5,786 bases of DNA. Source: Thermoplasmata archaeon (GTDB lineage Archaea; Thermoplasmatota; Thermoplasmata; SG8-5). The position numbers were made by a program, and so were the translations under genes. Of this stretch, positions 1 through 5,482 are shown in pieces. The stretch covers positions 1-5,786 of the forward strand of contig JAUSPR010000264.1 of NCBI GenBank assembly GCA_030655715.1, in the 5' to 3' direction. How positions within the stretch are numbered: the stretch's first letter is position 1; the number at the start of each line of letters is the position of its first letter. The notes under the pieces were generated by a model. It worked only from the letters and a program-made list of their open reading frames with translations. It ran no database searches and was not told the origin of the DNA.

Positions 1-644
1 CCATCCGCGGTCCAATCCTCCCCTGTGATGGTTCCCAGACTCTTGATGTCACCATAGCATTTACCGTAATCATCGCCCTGGAGCTTGATTGCCAGTTTTA
101 TCTTTTCGAAACTAATTGGGAGAATCGCCCTAAGAGCCTGAATCACGTCCTTTACCTGTACGGACACCGGCTTCATTGGGTCAATGTGGATACCGGCTTC
201 GGCCATGGCATTTTCAATTCTCTGGGGCGGATGAGGAGTTTTTGTCTGTGGGTTCATTCCGTCCCTGACAATCATGGCGACAATCTGTTTACGTTTGTCT
301 TCCTGCATCTCGCGGCGTTGTTCCGTTGTAAGTTGAACCTGACCTATTTTCATAATCTCGATGGCAATGTCCTTTATGCTTGATACCCCGAAAGCAGTTT
401 CCATCTCCTCTTTGGGAGAACGGGTCGCTTTCCTGGCATCGGTGAAAATCTCGTCCGCGGGCATGTGGTCGATTATGTCCTTCCATTCATCGGCCTTGCC
501 GTCGTTCACATAATCTGCCTCAAGAATGATCTCGAAACTGTGGCCGTGAGAATCCAATCTGGCAATTACCATGCCATCCATGAGGTCATCTATGTGTTCC
601 TTTTCGATCTGACCCCCTCTGGAACCGCCTCTTGGTCCTGCCAT
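1..644 (-). CDS. Ribosome maturation protein SBDS homologue, 3' end cut off by window edge
   Basis: Archaeal orthologue of the Shwachman-Bodian-Diamond protein. The eukaryotic counterpart releases the anti-association factor eIF6 from the large ribosomal subunit together with an EF2-like GTPase; the archaeal role is inferred to be similar. 214 residues are visible out of a usual 230-240, so only a short C-terminal piece is missing. The FYSH domain covers about residues 22-100, where MVIARL and FEIILEADY match the family start. Domain II begins near 101 with GQVQLTTEQRREM and contains the hallmark TPHPPQRIENAM (136-147). Domain III starts near 165. The ATG at 644 lies 8 nt after the psmA stop, with GGGGA overlapping that stop as a weak ribosome binding site, so the two genes are almost certainly co-transcribed. 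Residues 1-20 form a Gly/Arg-rich leader not usual in the family; starts at Met22 or Met25 would remove it. Identity is very secure, the start less so. Confidence 0.95.
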   Translation of the reverse strand, partial: MAGPRGGSRGGQIEKEHIDDLMDGMVIARLDSHGHSFEIILEADYVNDGKADEWKDIIDHMPADEIFTDARKATRSPKEEMETAFGVSSIKDIAIEIMKIGQVQLTTEQRREMQEDKRKQIVAMIVRDGMNPQTKTPHPPQRIENAMAEAGIHIDPMKPVSVQVKDVIQALRAILPISFEKIKLAIKLQGDDYGKCYGDIKSLGTITGEDWTAD

Positions 645-652
645 GTTATCCC

Positions 653-1363
653 CTATAATTTGTCCGTATATTTCTTTATCTGGTCCGGCTCAAGTCTTTC
701 AAATTTCTCGCCCTTCTTGATGAGGCCTATCTCGACCGTGGTGTCGGTGGGAGCTTCCTCACCGCTGATCTTAAGACCTTCCAGGCCCAGAACGACTGCG
801 TCATCCAGGCTCATGCCATCATTGAACTTGTTCTCGAAAAGTTCGATGACCTGAGAACGACCGGAACCAATGCAACCTGCCTTGTAGGAGCTCAGCGCAC
901 CGCTCGGGTCTGTCTCGAAAAGGTGAATGCCCTGGCTGTCAACACCGCCCACTAAAAGCGCAGTACCGAAAGGTCTAACTCCGCCGTACTGGGTGTAATT
1001 CTGCTTATAATCACAAATTCTCTTGACCAGCATCTCGGTGGAAATCTTTTCCTCGTAGGTTACCTTGTTTATCTGTGCGATTATTCTCGCATAGTCCACG
1101 AGTGTTCGTGCGTCTGCGACCAATCCGGATGTAGCGCAGCCGATATGCTCGTCAATCTGAAAAATTTTCTCGACGGAGTTTGACTCGACAAGTTTGCTCC
1201 TTGTCTTCTTGTCCGCCATAAGTATGACTCCGTTCTTGAATTTCAAACCCACAGTCGTGGTACCCCTGCCGACCGCCACCCTGGCGTACTCGACCTGGAA
1301 TAGCCTCCCGTCCGGGGAAAATACCGTTATTGCCCTATCATAGGCCATTTGTCCTGCTTGCAT
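653..1363 (-). CDS. psmA: 20S proteasome alpha subunit
   Basis: Forms the outer heptameric rings of the archaeal 20S proteasome, which gate substrate entry and dock the PAN/Cdc48-type ATPases. The protein is 236 residues, the normal family length. The N-terminus carries the alpha-type signature (YDRAITVFSPDGRLFQVEY from residue 8). The gate-cluster residues Tyr8, Asp9, Pro17 and Tyr26 are present. Lys66, which in Thermoplasma receives the HbYX tail of the activating ATPase, is conserved in context (NSVEK). The segment TSGLVADAR and the YTQYGGVRPFG motif are also typical. The ATG at 1363 is chosen over one at 1426 because it gives the exact canonical N-terminus and has a good Shine-Dalgarno, GAGGAG, 6 nt upstream; the longer reading adds 21 unrelated residues and overlaps the promoter. 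SBDS follows after 8 nt, as in many archaea. Very sure. Confidence 0.98.
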   Translation of the reverse strand: MQAGQMAYDRAITVFSPDGRLFQVEYARVAVGRGTTTVGLKFKNGVILMADKKTRSKLVESNSVEKIFQIDEHIGCATSGLVADARTLVDYARIIAQINKVTYEEKISTEMLVKRICDYKQNYTQYGGVRPFGTALLVGGVDSQGIHLFETDPSGALSSYKAGCIGSGRSQVIELFENKFNDGMSLDDAVVLGLEGLKISGEEAPTDTTVEIGLIKKGEKFERLEPDQIKKYTDKL

Positions 1364-1369
1364 ATTAAT

Positions 1370-1375
1370 CTCCTC
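1370..1375 (-). promoter_or_regulatory. Shine-Dalgarno of psmA
   Basis: On the minus strand the sequence reads GAGGAG, complementary to the archaeal 16S rRNA tail, 6 nt before the ATG at 1363. It decides the start in favour of 1363 over the upstream ATG at 1426, which has no comparable site. Confidence 0.75.
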
Positions 1376-1399
1376 ATGGGAGGTCAATAAGACGATTGG

Positions 1400-1412
1400 T
1401 ATTAAAGTTTCG
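1400..1412 (-). promoter_or_regulatory. BRE/TATA promoter of the psmA-SBDS operon
   Basis: The minus strand reads CGAAACTTTAATA, an A-rich BRE directly followed by a TATA element, close to the archaeal consensus. With the TATA centre near 1403, transcription would start around 1376, giving a leader of roughly 13 nt that just contains the GAGGAG ribosome binding site. Spacing and sequence agree, but no transcription data are available. Confidence 0.6.
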
Positions 1413-1430
1413 CAAGTTATTATCAACAGC

Positions 1431-1448
1431 CAAAAAGCGTTTTAGCCG
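1431..1448. repeat. 18-bp direct repeat, copy 1
   Basis: The sequence CAAAAAGCGTTTTAGCCG matches 15 of 18 bases with a second copy at 1656-1673 in the same orientation; all three differences are transitions. The two copies lie 225 bp apart, one on each side of the small plus-strand ORF. No function is recognised. Confidence 0.5.
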
Positions 1449-1456
1449 GGCTGGAA

Positions 1457-1464
1457 TTATATAA
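1457..1464. promoter_or_regulatory. Palindromic TATA box in the psmA upstream gap
   Basis: TTATATAA is a perfect palindrome and could be read in either direction. Towards the plus strand its centre is about 29 nt from the ATG at 1490, the spacing expected for a leaderless or nearly leaderless archaeal transcript. Towards the minus strand it would start a psmA transcript with a leader of about 70 nt, but psmA already has a better-placed BRE/TATA closer in. Confidence 0.45.
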
Positions 1465-1489
1465 CCATTAATATGAAACTTATGAACCA

Positions 1490-1630
1490 ATGATAGCGGA
1501 TGTGTGTAAGAGAATACCGCCATGCACCGTGCTAATGACATCAGAGAAAATCAAAGAGGATGGCTTTGATTATTCAGGTGCATGGCCTATACAGGTAAAT
1601 TTCCGCATGACTTCATTTTCCAAGGATTAA
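1490..1630 (+). CDS. Possible 46-residue small protein, unknown function
   Basis: An open frame of 46 codons on the opposite strand from every confident gene, lying alone in the gap between psmA and the protease gene. It begins MIADVCKRIPPCTVLM and ends in FSKD, with no long hydrophobic segment, so a small soluble protein would be expected. Cys6 and Cys12 are the only cysteines. What supports it is position: the ATG lies about 29 nt after the centre of a TTATATAA box, which would give a leaderless mRNA. Against it are the short length, the lack of a ribosome binding site, and no family I recognise. It could equally be chance open frame in an intergenic region. Confidence 0.25.
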   Translation: MIADVCKRIPPCTVLMTSEKIKEDGFDYSGAWPIQVNFRMTSFSKD

Positions 1631-1653
1631 AATGGTCGGTAGTTTAATCTCCA

Positions 1654-1671
1654 GTCAAAAAGCATTTTGAC
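1654..1671 (-). terminator. Stem-loop downstream of the protease gene
   Basis: Perfect 7-bp inverted repeat GTCAAAA / TTTTGAC around a 4-nt loop, starting 29 nt past the stop codon of the presenilin-type gene. It could mark the 3' end of the aIF2-beta/protease transcript. It is not followed by a long U-tract, the better-established archaeal termination signal, so the call is tentative. It coincides with copy 2 of the 18-bp direct repeat. Confidence 0.3.
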
Positions 1672-1673
1672 CG
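1656..1673. repeat. 18-bp direct repeat, copy 2
   Basis: CAAAAAGCATTTTGACCG, the partner of the copy at 1431-1448. Its three differences from copy 1 improve the internal palindrome, so only this copy forms a clean 7-bp stem. Confidence 0.5.
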
Positions 1674-1700
1674 CACGTTCTCAGAGGCCAGTAAGTTGTA

Positions 1701-2690
1701 CTAAAATATGCCCAGGCTGAAGTCCTGGAATATGAGGAAATACCCGACTGCGAAGCCTAAGATTGCGCCGGAGTTGAGAAGTGGCAGACCGGCCTGTGGC
1801 CGGCCTTTCATCACATATCTCATGAGTATTGAATACCCAACCAGTGCACCAATCAATGTGGTAATTGCCACACCGAAGCTCGCCATTGTGGGTTCCCAGT
1901 ATGTCTGACCCTGAATAACAACTTGGTCACCCAGGAATGTCATTGCAGAAATTACAAGGCTGCCAGGGAATACTATGTCTCCGAGGCCCATGAACATGGC
2001 CTCTCGCTTGCCTTTGGATTTTAATGTGCCCTTCAGGCTCTTCTGGTTCCTGAATGAATAATTCCGACTCTTGGGAACCACCATTACCACAGGAAGCCTC
2101 TTCTCGATGACGGCATCTGCAAGATCTATCATGTGTTTGGTCTTGTAAACTGAAATTGCATCGTAAATTGCCAGGGCAATCATCAGAAGGAATAGCGGTA
2201 GTATCCCGAGAGAAATTCCCAGAATCGCGCAGATGCCGGCACCAACAATTATTCCGATTGTATCAACCACATACCACTCTGGATATTTGTAGAGAATGTA
2301 AGTTAGAATGCCTGCCGTGCCAATGCACATGAAAAGCAGCAGGTAGCTGAGCGCGTCATAATGCCTATAAATATAGGACTGGGTGAACATCATTCCCAGC
2401 AGATAATCATACGGAATTATGAACACGTACATCAGAGCCATACCGGTCGTGAAAAGGACAAGTCCCTGGATGAATCCAAGTTTCTTTTTCTTTGCAAGGA
2501 AAAGTATAACGCCAGAGAAAATCAGTATCAGGATGATATACATCACAGGAATCCAGAGACTCTCCGGGTCCTCGAATGCCTGGTATCCCATATCCATAAA
2601 TGAAAGAGATAAAAACATGCCTAGTACTATTGTGACAGTAAAAATGATGCCCATTGAAATGACTGACCGGTACTTGCCCCATTTCGGCAT
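1701..2690 (-). CDS. Presenilin/SPP-type intramembrane aspartyl protease (peptidase A22 family)
   Basis: A polytopic membrane protease expected to cleave transmembrane helices of other proteins inside the lipid bilayer; natural archaeal substrates are not known to me. The 329-residue protein has about nine hydrophobic segments (roughly 11-31, 46-66, 71-92, 112-134, 142-157, 159-178, 233-250, 270-290, 304-321). The two catalytic aspartates are in the expected motifs: Tyr176-Asp177 in the sixth helix and Gly235-Leu-Gly-Asp238 in the seventh. The last helix is preceded by GLPLL (301-305), at the place of the family's PAL motif. A basic loop of about 50 residues (about 180-230) separates the two catalytic helices. 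The ATG at 2690 lies 8 nt after the aIF2-beta stop, with GGAG in the end of that gene as a possible ribosome binding site, so the pair is probably one transcript. The catalytic motifs make the family call strong; the substrate is unknown. Confidence 0.92.
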   Translation of the reverse strand: MPKWGKYRSVISMGIIFTVTIVLGMFLSLSFMDMGYQAFEDPESLWIPVMYIILILIFSGVILFLAKKKKLGFIQGLVLFTTGMALMYVFIIPYDYLLGMMFTQSYIYRHYDALSYLLLFMCIGTAGILTYILYKYPEWYVVDTIGIIVGAGICAILGISLGILPLFLLMIALAIYDAISVYKTKHMIDLADAVIEKRLPVVMVVPKSRNYSFRNQKSLKGTLKSKGKREAMFMGLGDIVFPGSLVISAMTFLGDQVVIQGQTYWEPTMASFGVAITTLIGALVGYSILMRYVMKGRPQAGLPLLNSGAILGFAVGYFLIFQDFSLGIF

Positions 2691-2698
2691 GAAATCAT

Positions 2699-3316
2699 CT
2701 ACTCCGTTACTACCTGGGCGAAGGCGGATGTGCCTGAAATATTATCAATCTTTATCTTCACGGTTGTTCCCTTTGTGGTGCCTGGCACGAAAATGATATA
2801 CTTGTCAACCTTGGCTATTCCATCGCCCTTTTTGCCCAGGTCCTGGATTATAACATCGTAAGTATTGCCCACGACCAGTGCCGGACCCTCGACGGTAATG
2901 ATTCTCGGAACTTTCACTGGACGGTGAGCACCGCATGCCTCGCATTCCAGGATGAGGACTCTGCCTTCCTTGACGAGCTTCGAGTCTGGCTTGCCGCATT
3001 CCGAACACAATACAAAGGTATTGAGGTAGGCCTTCAAACGCGTCTTGACCTGCTCCATACCGAGCCTGCTCTTGAAAATCGCCCTGCGGCCGTCAAGATT
3101 TCCGGCTGTACCCATTTCTCTCAACAGATAAGCAAGAATTGCCTCGGGCTCCCTTCGGAAGGATTCGGCAATTTCACCGAAGTTCTTGAAGACTGTAGTC
3201 TTGCCTTCGATAAAGAGGTCTGGCTCAAGTATCTGGAATCTCTCGCCGTTACTCGTTACCTCGGGCAGGTTGGCCTTGGCCCTCTTTAAAAGGGATTCGT
3301 AATCATATTCAGACAT
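2699..3316 (-). CDS. Translation initiation factor aIF2 beta subunit with C-terminal TRAM domain
   Basis: Beta subunit of the heterotrimeric factor (alpha, beta, gamma) that carries initiator Met-tRNA to the small ribosomal subunit. Residues 1-20 form the N-terminal helix that binds the gamma subunit. The alpha-beta core follows at about 25-100, including FKNFGEIAESFRREP and LLREMGTAGNLDGRRAIF. A zinc ribbon has Cys104-x2-Cys107 and Cys125-x2-Cys128. A typical archaeal beta subunit stops near residue 140. Here about 62 residues continue as a TRAM RNA-binding domain (144-205), with VGNTYDVIIQDLGKKGDGIAKV and FVPGTTKGTTVKIKI. The same fusion is, to my knowledge, known from some other euryarchaea such as Methanosarcina. 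The start at 3316 gives the canonical N-terminus; no ribosome binding site is visible because the transcript is probably leaderless. The protease gene follows 8 nt downstream. Confidence 0.96.
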   Translation of the reverse strand: MSEYDYESLLKRAKANLPEVTSNGERFQILEPDLFIEGKTTVFKNFGEIAESFRREPEAILAYLLREMGTAGNLDGRRAIFKSRLGMEQVKTRLKAYLNTFVLCSECGKPDSKLVKEGRVLILECEACGAHRPVKVPRIITVEGPALVVGNTYDVIIQDLGKKGDGIAKVDKYIIFVPGTTKGTTVKIKIDNISGTSAFAQVVTE

Positions 3317-3340
3317 ATGGGGTTCATGAAGACAACTCTG

Positions 3341-3350
3341 TATAAAATGA
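3341..3350 (-). promoter_or_regulatory. TATA box of aIF2-beta, probable leaderless transcript
   Basis: The minus strand reads TCATTTTATA. Its TATA part is centred near 3344, about 28 nt before the A of the ATG at 3316, so transcription would begin at or within 2 nt of the start codon. The lack of a Shine-Dalgarno in front of this gene agrees with leaderless translation. Confidence 0.55.
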
Positions 3351-3354
3351 TATT

Positions 3355-3368
3355 GTGATGGTTATCAC
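3355..3368. promoter_or_regulatory. Short dyad immediately upstream of the aIF2-beta TATA box
   Basis: GTGAT-GGTT-ATCAC, 5-bp inverted arms around 4 nt. It sits 4 nt upstream of the aIF2-beta TATA element and 16 nt past the stop of the preceding gene. It could be an operator for a regulator of aIF2-beta or a weak hairpin at the end of the zinc-ribbon gene transcript; neither is proven. Confidence 0.3.
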
Positions 3369-3383
3369 TGTGGAAATGCATGC

Positions 3384-3743
3384 CTATTGGTATTTTCTGC
3401 AGTAATTGCAGTACCATCTATTGTATTGCGGAACAAACGTCATGGGCTGGCCGCAACCCGGGCAGTACTGGAATACCGGCGTTGGCGGTGGAGCCATGTA
3501 CCCATATCCCTGGTAACCGTACTGGCGGATGGGGGGCCTCACAAGGAGCCAGATAATCAGAGCTATCCAGCCGAAGAAGAACACCAAAACGGCCCATAGC
3601 GCGCCGCTGGAACCGCGCTTCTCAGCATCCCTGTAAACCCAGACGCAGAGATAGATGTACACTATGAAAATAACTATGTAAATAAGACAGCATGCGCCGC
3701 CAAATAATGGATCATAGCCGGTTAATTGCAATGCCTCCAACAT
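3384..3743 (-). CDS. Small membrane protein with two TM helices and a C-terminal zinc ribbon
   Basis: 119 residues, function unknown. A first hydrophobic segment (about 13-35) ends in VWVYRDAEKRG; a second follows at about 47-68 and ends in WLLVRPP. This layout, aromatic-Arg-Asp-Ala between two helices closing with LVRP, resembles the small PLDc_N-like membrane module. A Tyr/Gly/Pro-rich linker (71-90) leads to a zinc ribbon with Cys94-x2-Cys97 and Cys112-x2-Cys115, containing VPQYNRWYC. From memory, very similar ribbons (CPxCGxP, YNRWYC) close many small membrane proteins of Thermoplasmata, probably facing the cytoplasm, but I cannot name a function. The gene is flanked by 67 nt on the aIF2-beta side and 154 nt on the rtcB side, so it is likely its own unit. 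The ATG at 3743 is the only start that includes the whole first helix. Real gene: confident; role: unknown. Confidence 0.85.
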   Translation of the reverse strand: MLEALQLTGYDPLFGGACCLIYIVIFIVYIYLCVWVYRDAEKRGSSGALWAVLVFFFGWIALIIWLLVRPPIRQYGYQGYGYMAPPPTPVFQYCPGCGQPMTFVPQYNRWYCNYCRKYQ

Positions 3744-3775
3744 GTTTGTTCCCGTAAGTATAACGAAATCCAGCT

Positions 3776-3787
3776 ATTAAGATTTAA
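3776..3787 (-). promoter_or_regulatory. Candidate TATA element of the zinc-ribbon membrane protein gene
   Basis: The minus strand reads TTAAATCTTAAT, centred about 38 nt before the ATG at 3743, which would give a leader of about 10 nt. The match to a TATA box is only fair and no clear BRE is seen. Confidence 0.3.
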
Positions 3788-3832
3788 CTGTTAATCAATG
3801 CCCATAATCAGGGGGCTTCAGATGAAACAAAA

Positions 3833-3897
3833 GCGTTCAAAATCCAAAGACTTTCATACCGGCCAAAGGCGTTCAAAACCACGAGGTTTTGATACCG
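3833..3897. repeat. Two diverged copies of a 29-bp hairpin repeat directly after rtcB
   Basis: Copies lie at 3833-3861 and 3869-3897, with a period of 36 bp. Shared bases on the plus strand are GCGTTCAAAA, CCA, GA, TTT and ATACCG in register. The copy next to rtcB holds a perfect 8-bp stem; in the other, the differing bases still allow a 6-bp stem when a G-U pair is accepted. The array begins at the base after the rtcB stop codon. Confidence 0.6.
3873..3892 (-). terminator. Stem-loop just after the rtcB stop codon
   Basis: Perfect 8-bp inverted repeat TCAAAACC / GGTTTTGA with a 4-nt loop, 5 nt past the rtcB stop. Placement suggests the 3' end of the rtcB mRNA: terminator, processing site or protective hairpin. 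The following bases contain short U runs but no long U-tract, so the termination role is inferred. Confidence 0.4.
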
Positions 3898-5355
3898 CTA
3901 ACCTTTCATGACACCTAGGGGCTTCATTTTAGCTACCAGTCTGGAAATTCCTGCGCCTGCCACAACCTTCACGACATCGTCAATGCGCTTGTAGGCTTGA
4001 GGTGCTTCCTCGGTCAGAACTCCATTGGATGCTGCCTTGACATAGATGCCATCGCGCCTCAGCTCTTCCTTTATCTGGCCTGACGAGAATTTTCTTATGG
4101 CAGCCTGCCTGGACATGATCCTTCCAGCACCGTGGCATGTGGAGCCGAAACTTTCTTTCATGGCCTTATCCGTGCCTGCAAGAACATAGCTTGCCGTGCC
4201 CATGTCTCCGGGTATGAGAACTGGCTGGCCCCATTCACTGTAATCTGACGGAATGTCCTTGTGACCAGGTCCGAACGCCCTTGTCGCGCCCTTTCTGTGT
4301 ACATAGACCTTGGTGCGCTTTCCATCGACATCATGCTCTTCCAGCTTGGCAATATTGTGGCATACATCGTAAACCAGTTTCATTTCCAGTTCTTCCGCGC
4401 TCTGGCCCATTACCTTCTCGAAAGATTCTCTAACCCAATGGAGGATTAACTGGCGGTTGGCCCATGCGAAGTTCGCACCGCAGCCCATGGCCTTGAAATA
4501 TGCCTGAGCCTCAGGGGATTGTGCGGGAGCGCAGGCCAGTTGGCGGTCAGGCAGTTCGATATTGTATTTTTTCACCGCGGTCTCCATGTCCCTGAGGTAA
4601 TCGGTTGCAATCTGATGACCAGCACCTCTTGAGCCGGTGTGAATCATTATCATTATTTGGCCGATATTGTCAATGCCGTAAGCCTTTGCTGCTTCTGGGT
4701 CGAAAATCTCCTCGACCTTCTGAATTTCCAGAAAGTGATTGCCTGCGCCCAGACTGCCCAGCTGTGGCGCGCCCCTCTTCTTGGCGTCCTTGCTGACGAA
4801 GTCTGAATCCGCATTCCTCATGCGGCCGTTTTCTTCGGTATGCACCAGGTCAGATTCCCAGCCATAACCGTTCTCGATGGCCCACTCCGAGCCGGTGTCC
4901 AGCACGTCATTTAGCTCGGTGGGATTGAGCCTGACCTTGCCCTTGGAGCCCAGACCGGAAGGCACGTTCTCGAACATCTTGTCGATTAGGTGGTTGACTT
5001 TATTCTTGACGTCATTTTCTGTGAGATTGGTCTTGACTAGTCTTACTCCGCAGTTTATGTCGAAGCCAACACCGCCCGGCGACAATACGCCGTCATCAAA
5101 ATCAGTTGCCGCAACTCCGCCGATCGGAAAACCATAGCCCCAATGGATGTCTGGCATGGCCATGGACTTGCCCAATATTCCGGGAATGGTCGCGACATTG
5201 GCCACCTGTTCGGGGGCATTGTCCTTCATCACCATTTCGATCATCTTGGCATCCGCGAAAATAACGCCGGATGTGCGCATGCCCTTCTTGTAAGTAATCG
5301 GTATCTCGTAACGGTATTCGTCCAGCTTGTTCATCGGCCCTGTCCAGTCTGCCAT
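3898..5355 (-). CDS. rtcB: tRNA-splicing ligase RtcB (3'-phosphate RNA ligase)
   Basis: Joins RNA 2',3'-cyclic-phosphate or 3'-phosphate ends to 5'-OH ends using GTP and Mn(II). In archaea it seals tRNA exons after the splicing endonuclease and can repair broken RNA. Length is 485 residues, close to the 481 of the Pyrococcus enzyme. The metal and active-site residues are all present: Asp99 and Cys102 in FDINCGVR, His207 in GAGNHFLE, His239 in MIHTGSRGAGHQ, His333 in YDVCHNIA, and His408 in STCHGAGRIMSR, the histidine that receives GMP. The N-terminus includes AMPDIHWGYGFPIGG. No intein interrupts it, unlike in some archaea, and no archease gene is adjacent. The ATG at 5355 gives a normal N-terminus and follows a weak GAGGCGA. 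It is preceded by its own TATA element and followed by hairpin repeats, so it is probably monocistronic. Confidence 0.97.
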   Translation of the reverse strand: MADWTGPMNKLDEYRYEIPITYKKGMRTSGVIFADAKMIEMVMKDNAPEQVANVATIPGILGKSMAMPDIHWGYGFPIGGVAATDFDDGVLSPGGVGFDINCGVRLVKTNLTENDVKNKVNHLIDKMFENVPSGLGSKGKVRLNPTELNDVLDTGSEWAIENGYGWESDLVHTEENGRMRNADSDFVSKDAKKRGAPQLGSLGAGNHFLEIQKVEEIFDPEAAKAYGIDNIGQIMIMIHTGSRGAGHQIATDYLRDMETAVKKYNIELPDRQLACAPAQSPEAQAYFKAMGCGANFAWANRQLILHWVRESFEKVMGQSAEELEMKLVYDVCHNIAKLEEHDVDGKRTKVYVHRKGATRAFGPGHKDIPSDYSEWGQPVLIPGDMGTASYVLAGTDKAMKESFGSTCHGAGRIMSRQAAIRKFSSGQIKEELRRDGIYVKAASNGVLTEEAPQAYKRIDDVVKVVAGAGISRLVAKMKPLGVMKG

Positions 5356-5384
5356 TTTACTCGCCTCGGCCGCATATGTGAGGA

Positions 5385-5396
5385 GATAATATTTAA
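5385..5396 (-). promoter_or_regulatory. TATA box of rtcB
   Basis: The minus strand contains TTAAATATTA, centred about 36 nt before the rtcB ATG, giving an expected leader of about 10 nt that would hold the weak GAGGCGA. No strong A-rich BRE precedes it, so the promoter may be modest or depend on an activator. Confidence 0.5.
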
Positions 5397-5442
5397 GCCT
5401 GCCGCCAGCTAGTAAGCATTCAGTATTCTGAAGTTTGCTCCT

Positions 5443-5482
5443 AAATTGTAGATTTGTTGATAGTAAATTTGTTAATTGTTGC
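5443..5482 (+). repeat. 40-bp AT-rich repeat, unit A
   Basis: Differs from unit B (5501-5540) at only two of 40 positions. Each unit contains two tandem copies of a 15-bp motif, consensus GTARATTTGTTAATT, followed by GTTGC. In unit A the copies are at 5448-5462 and 5463-5477. The unit is bracketed by 7-bp inverted arms, AGTTTGC (5432-5438) and GCAAACT (5483-5489). Confidence 0.85.

Larger units (their letters stand above)
1364..1700. other. 337-bp gap between the protease gene and psmA
   Basis: Besides the psmA promoter, this stretch holds the palindromic TATA box (1457-1464), the candidate 46-codon plus-strand ORF (1490-1630), and the two copies of an 18-bp direct repeat (1431-1448 and 1656-1673). 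I see no tRNA T-loop signature and no convincing C/D-box RNA. Confidence 0.6.

Noticed and set aside
465..854. 129-codon open frame on the plus strand
   Set aside because: It runs antisense across the start of SBDS and the end of psmA, both secure genes; it is a shadow frame.
1364..1426. Upstream in-frame ATG extending psmA by 21 residues
   Set aside because: The added residues are unlike any proteasome alpha N-terminus, cover the BRE/TATA and ribosome binding site, and the ATG at 1363 gives the canonical start with a Shine-Dalgarno.
1364..1700. tRNA or other stable RNA gene in the psmA upstream gap
   Set aside because: No T-loop GGTTCRA signature, acceptor pairing or GC-rich block was found on either strand.
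3898..5355. Intein inside rtcB
   Set aside because: Some archaeal rtcB genes carry one, but here the reading is continuous at 485 residues with all conserved blocks at normal spacing.
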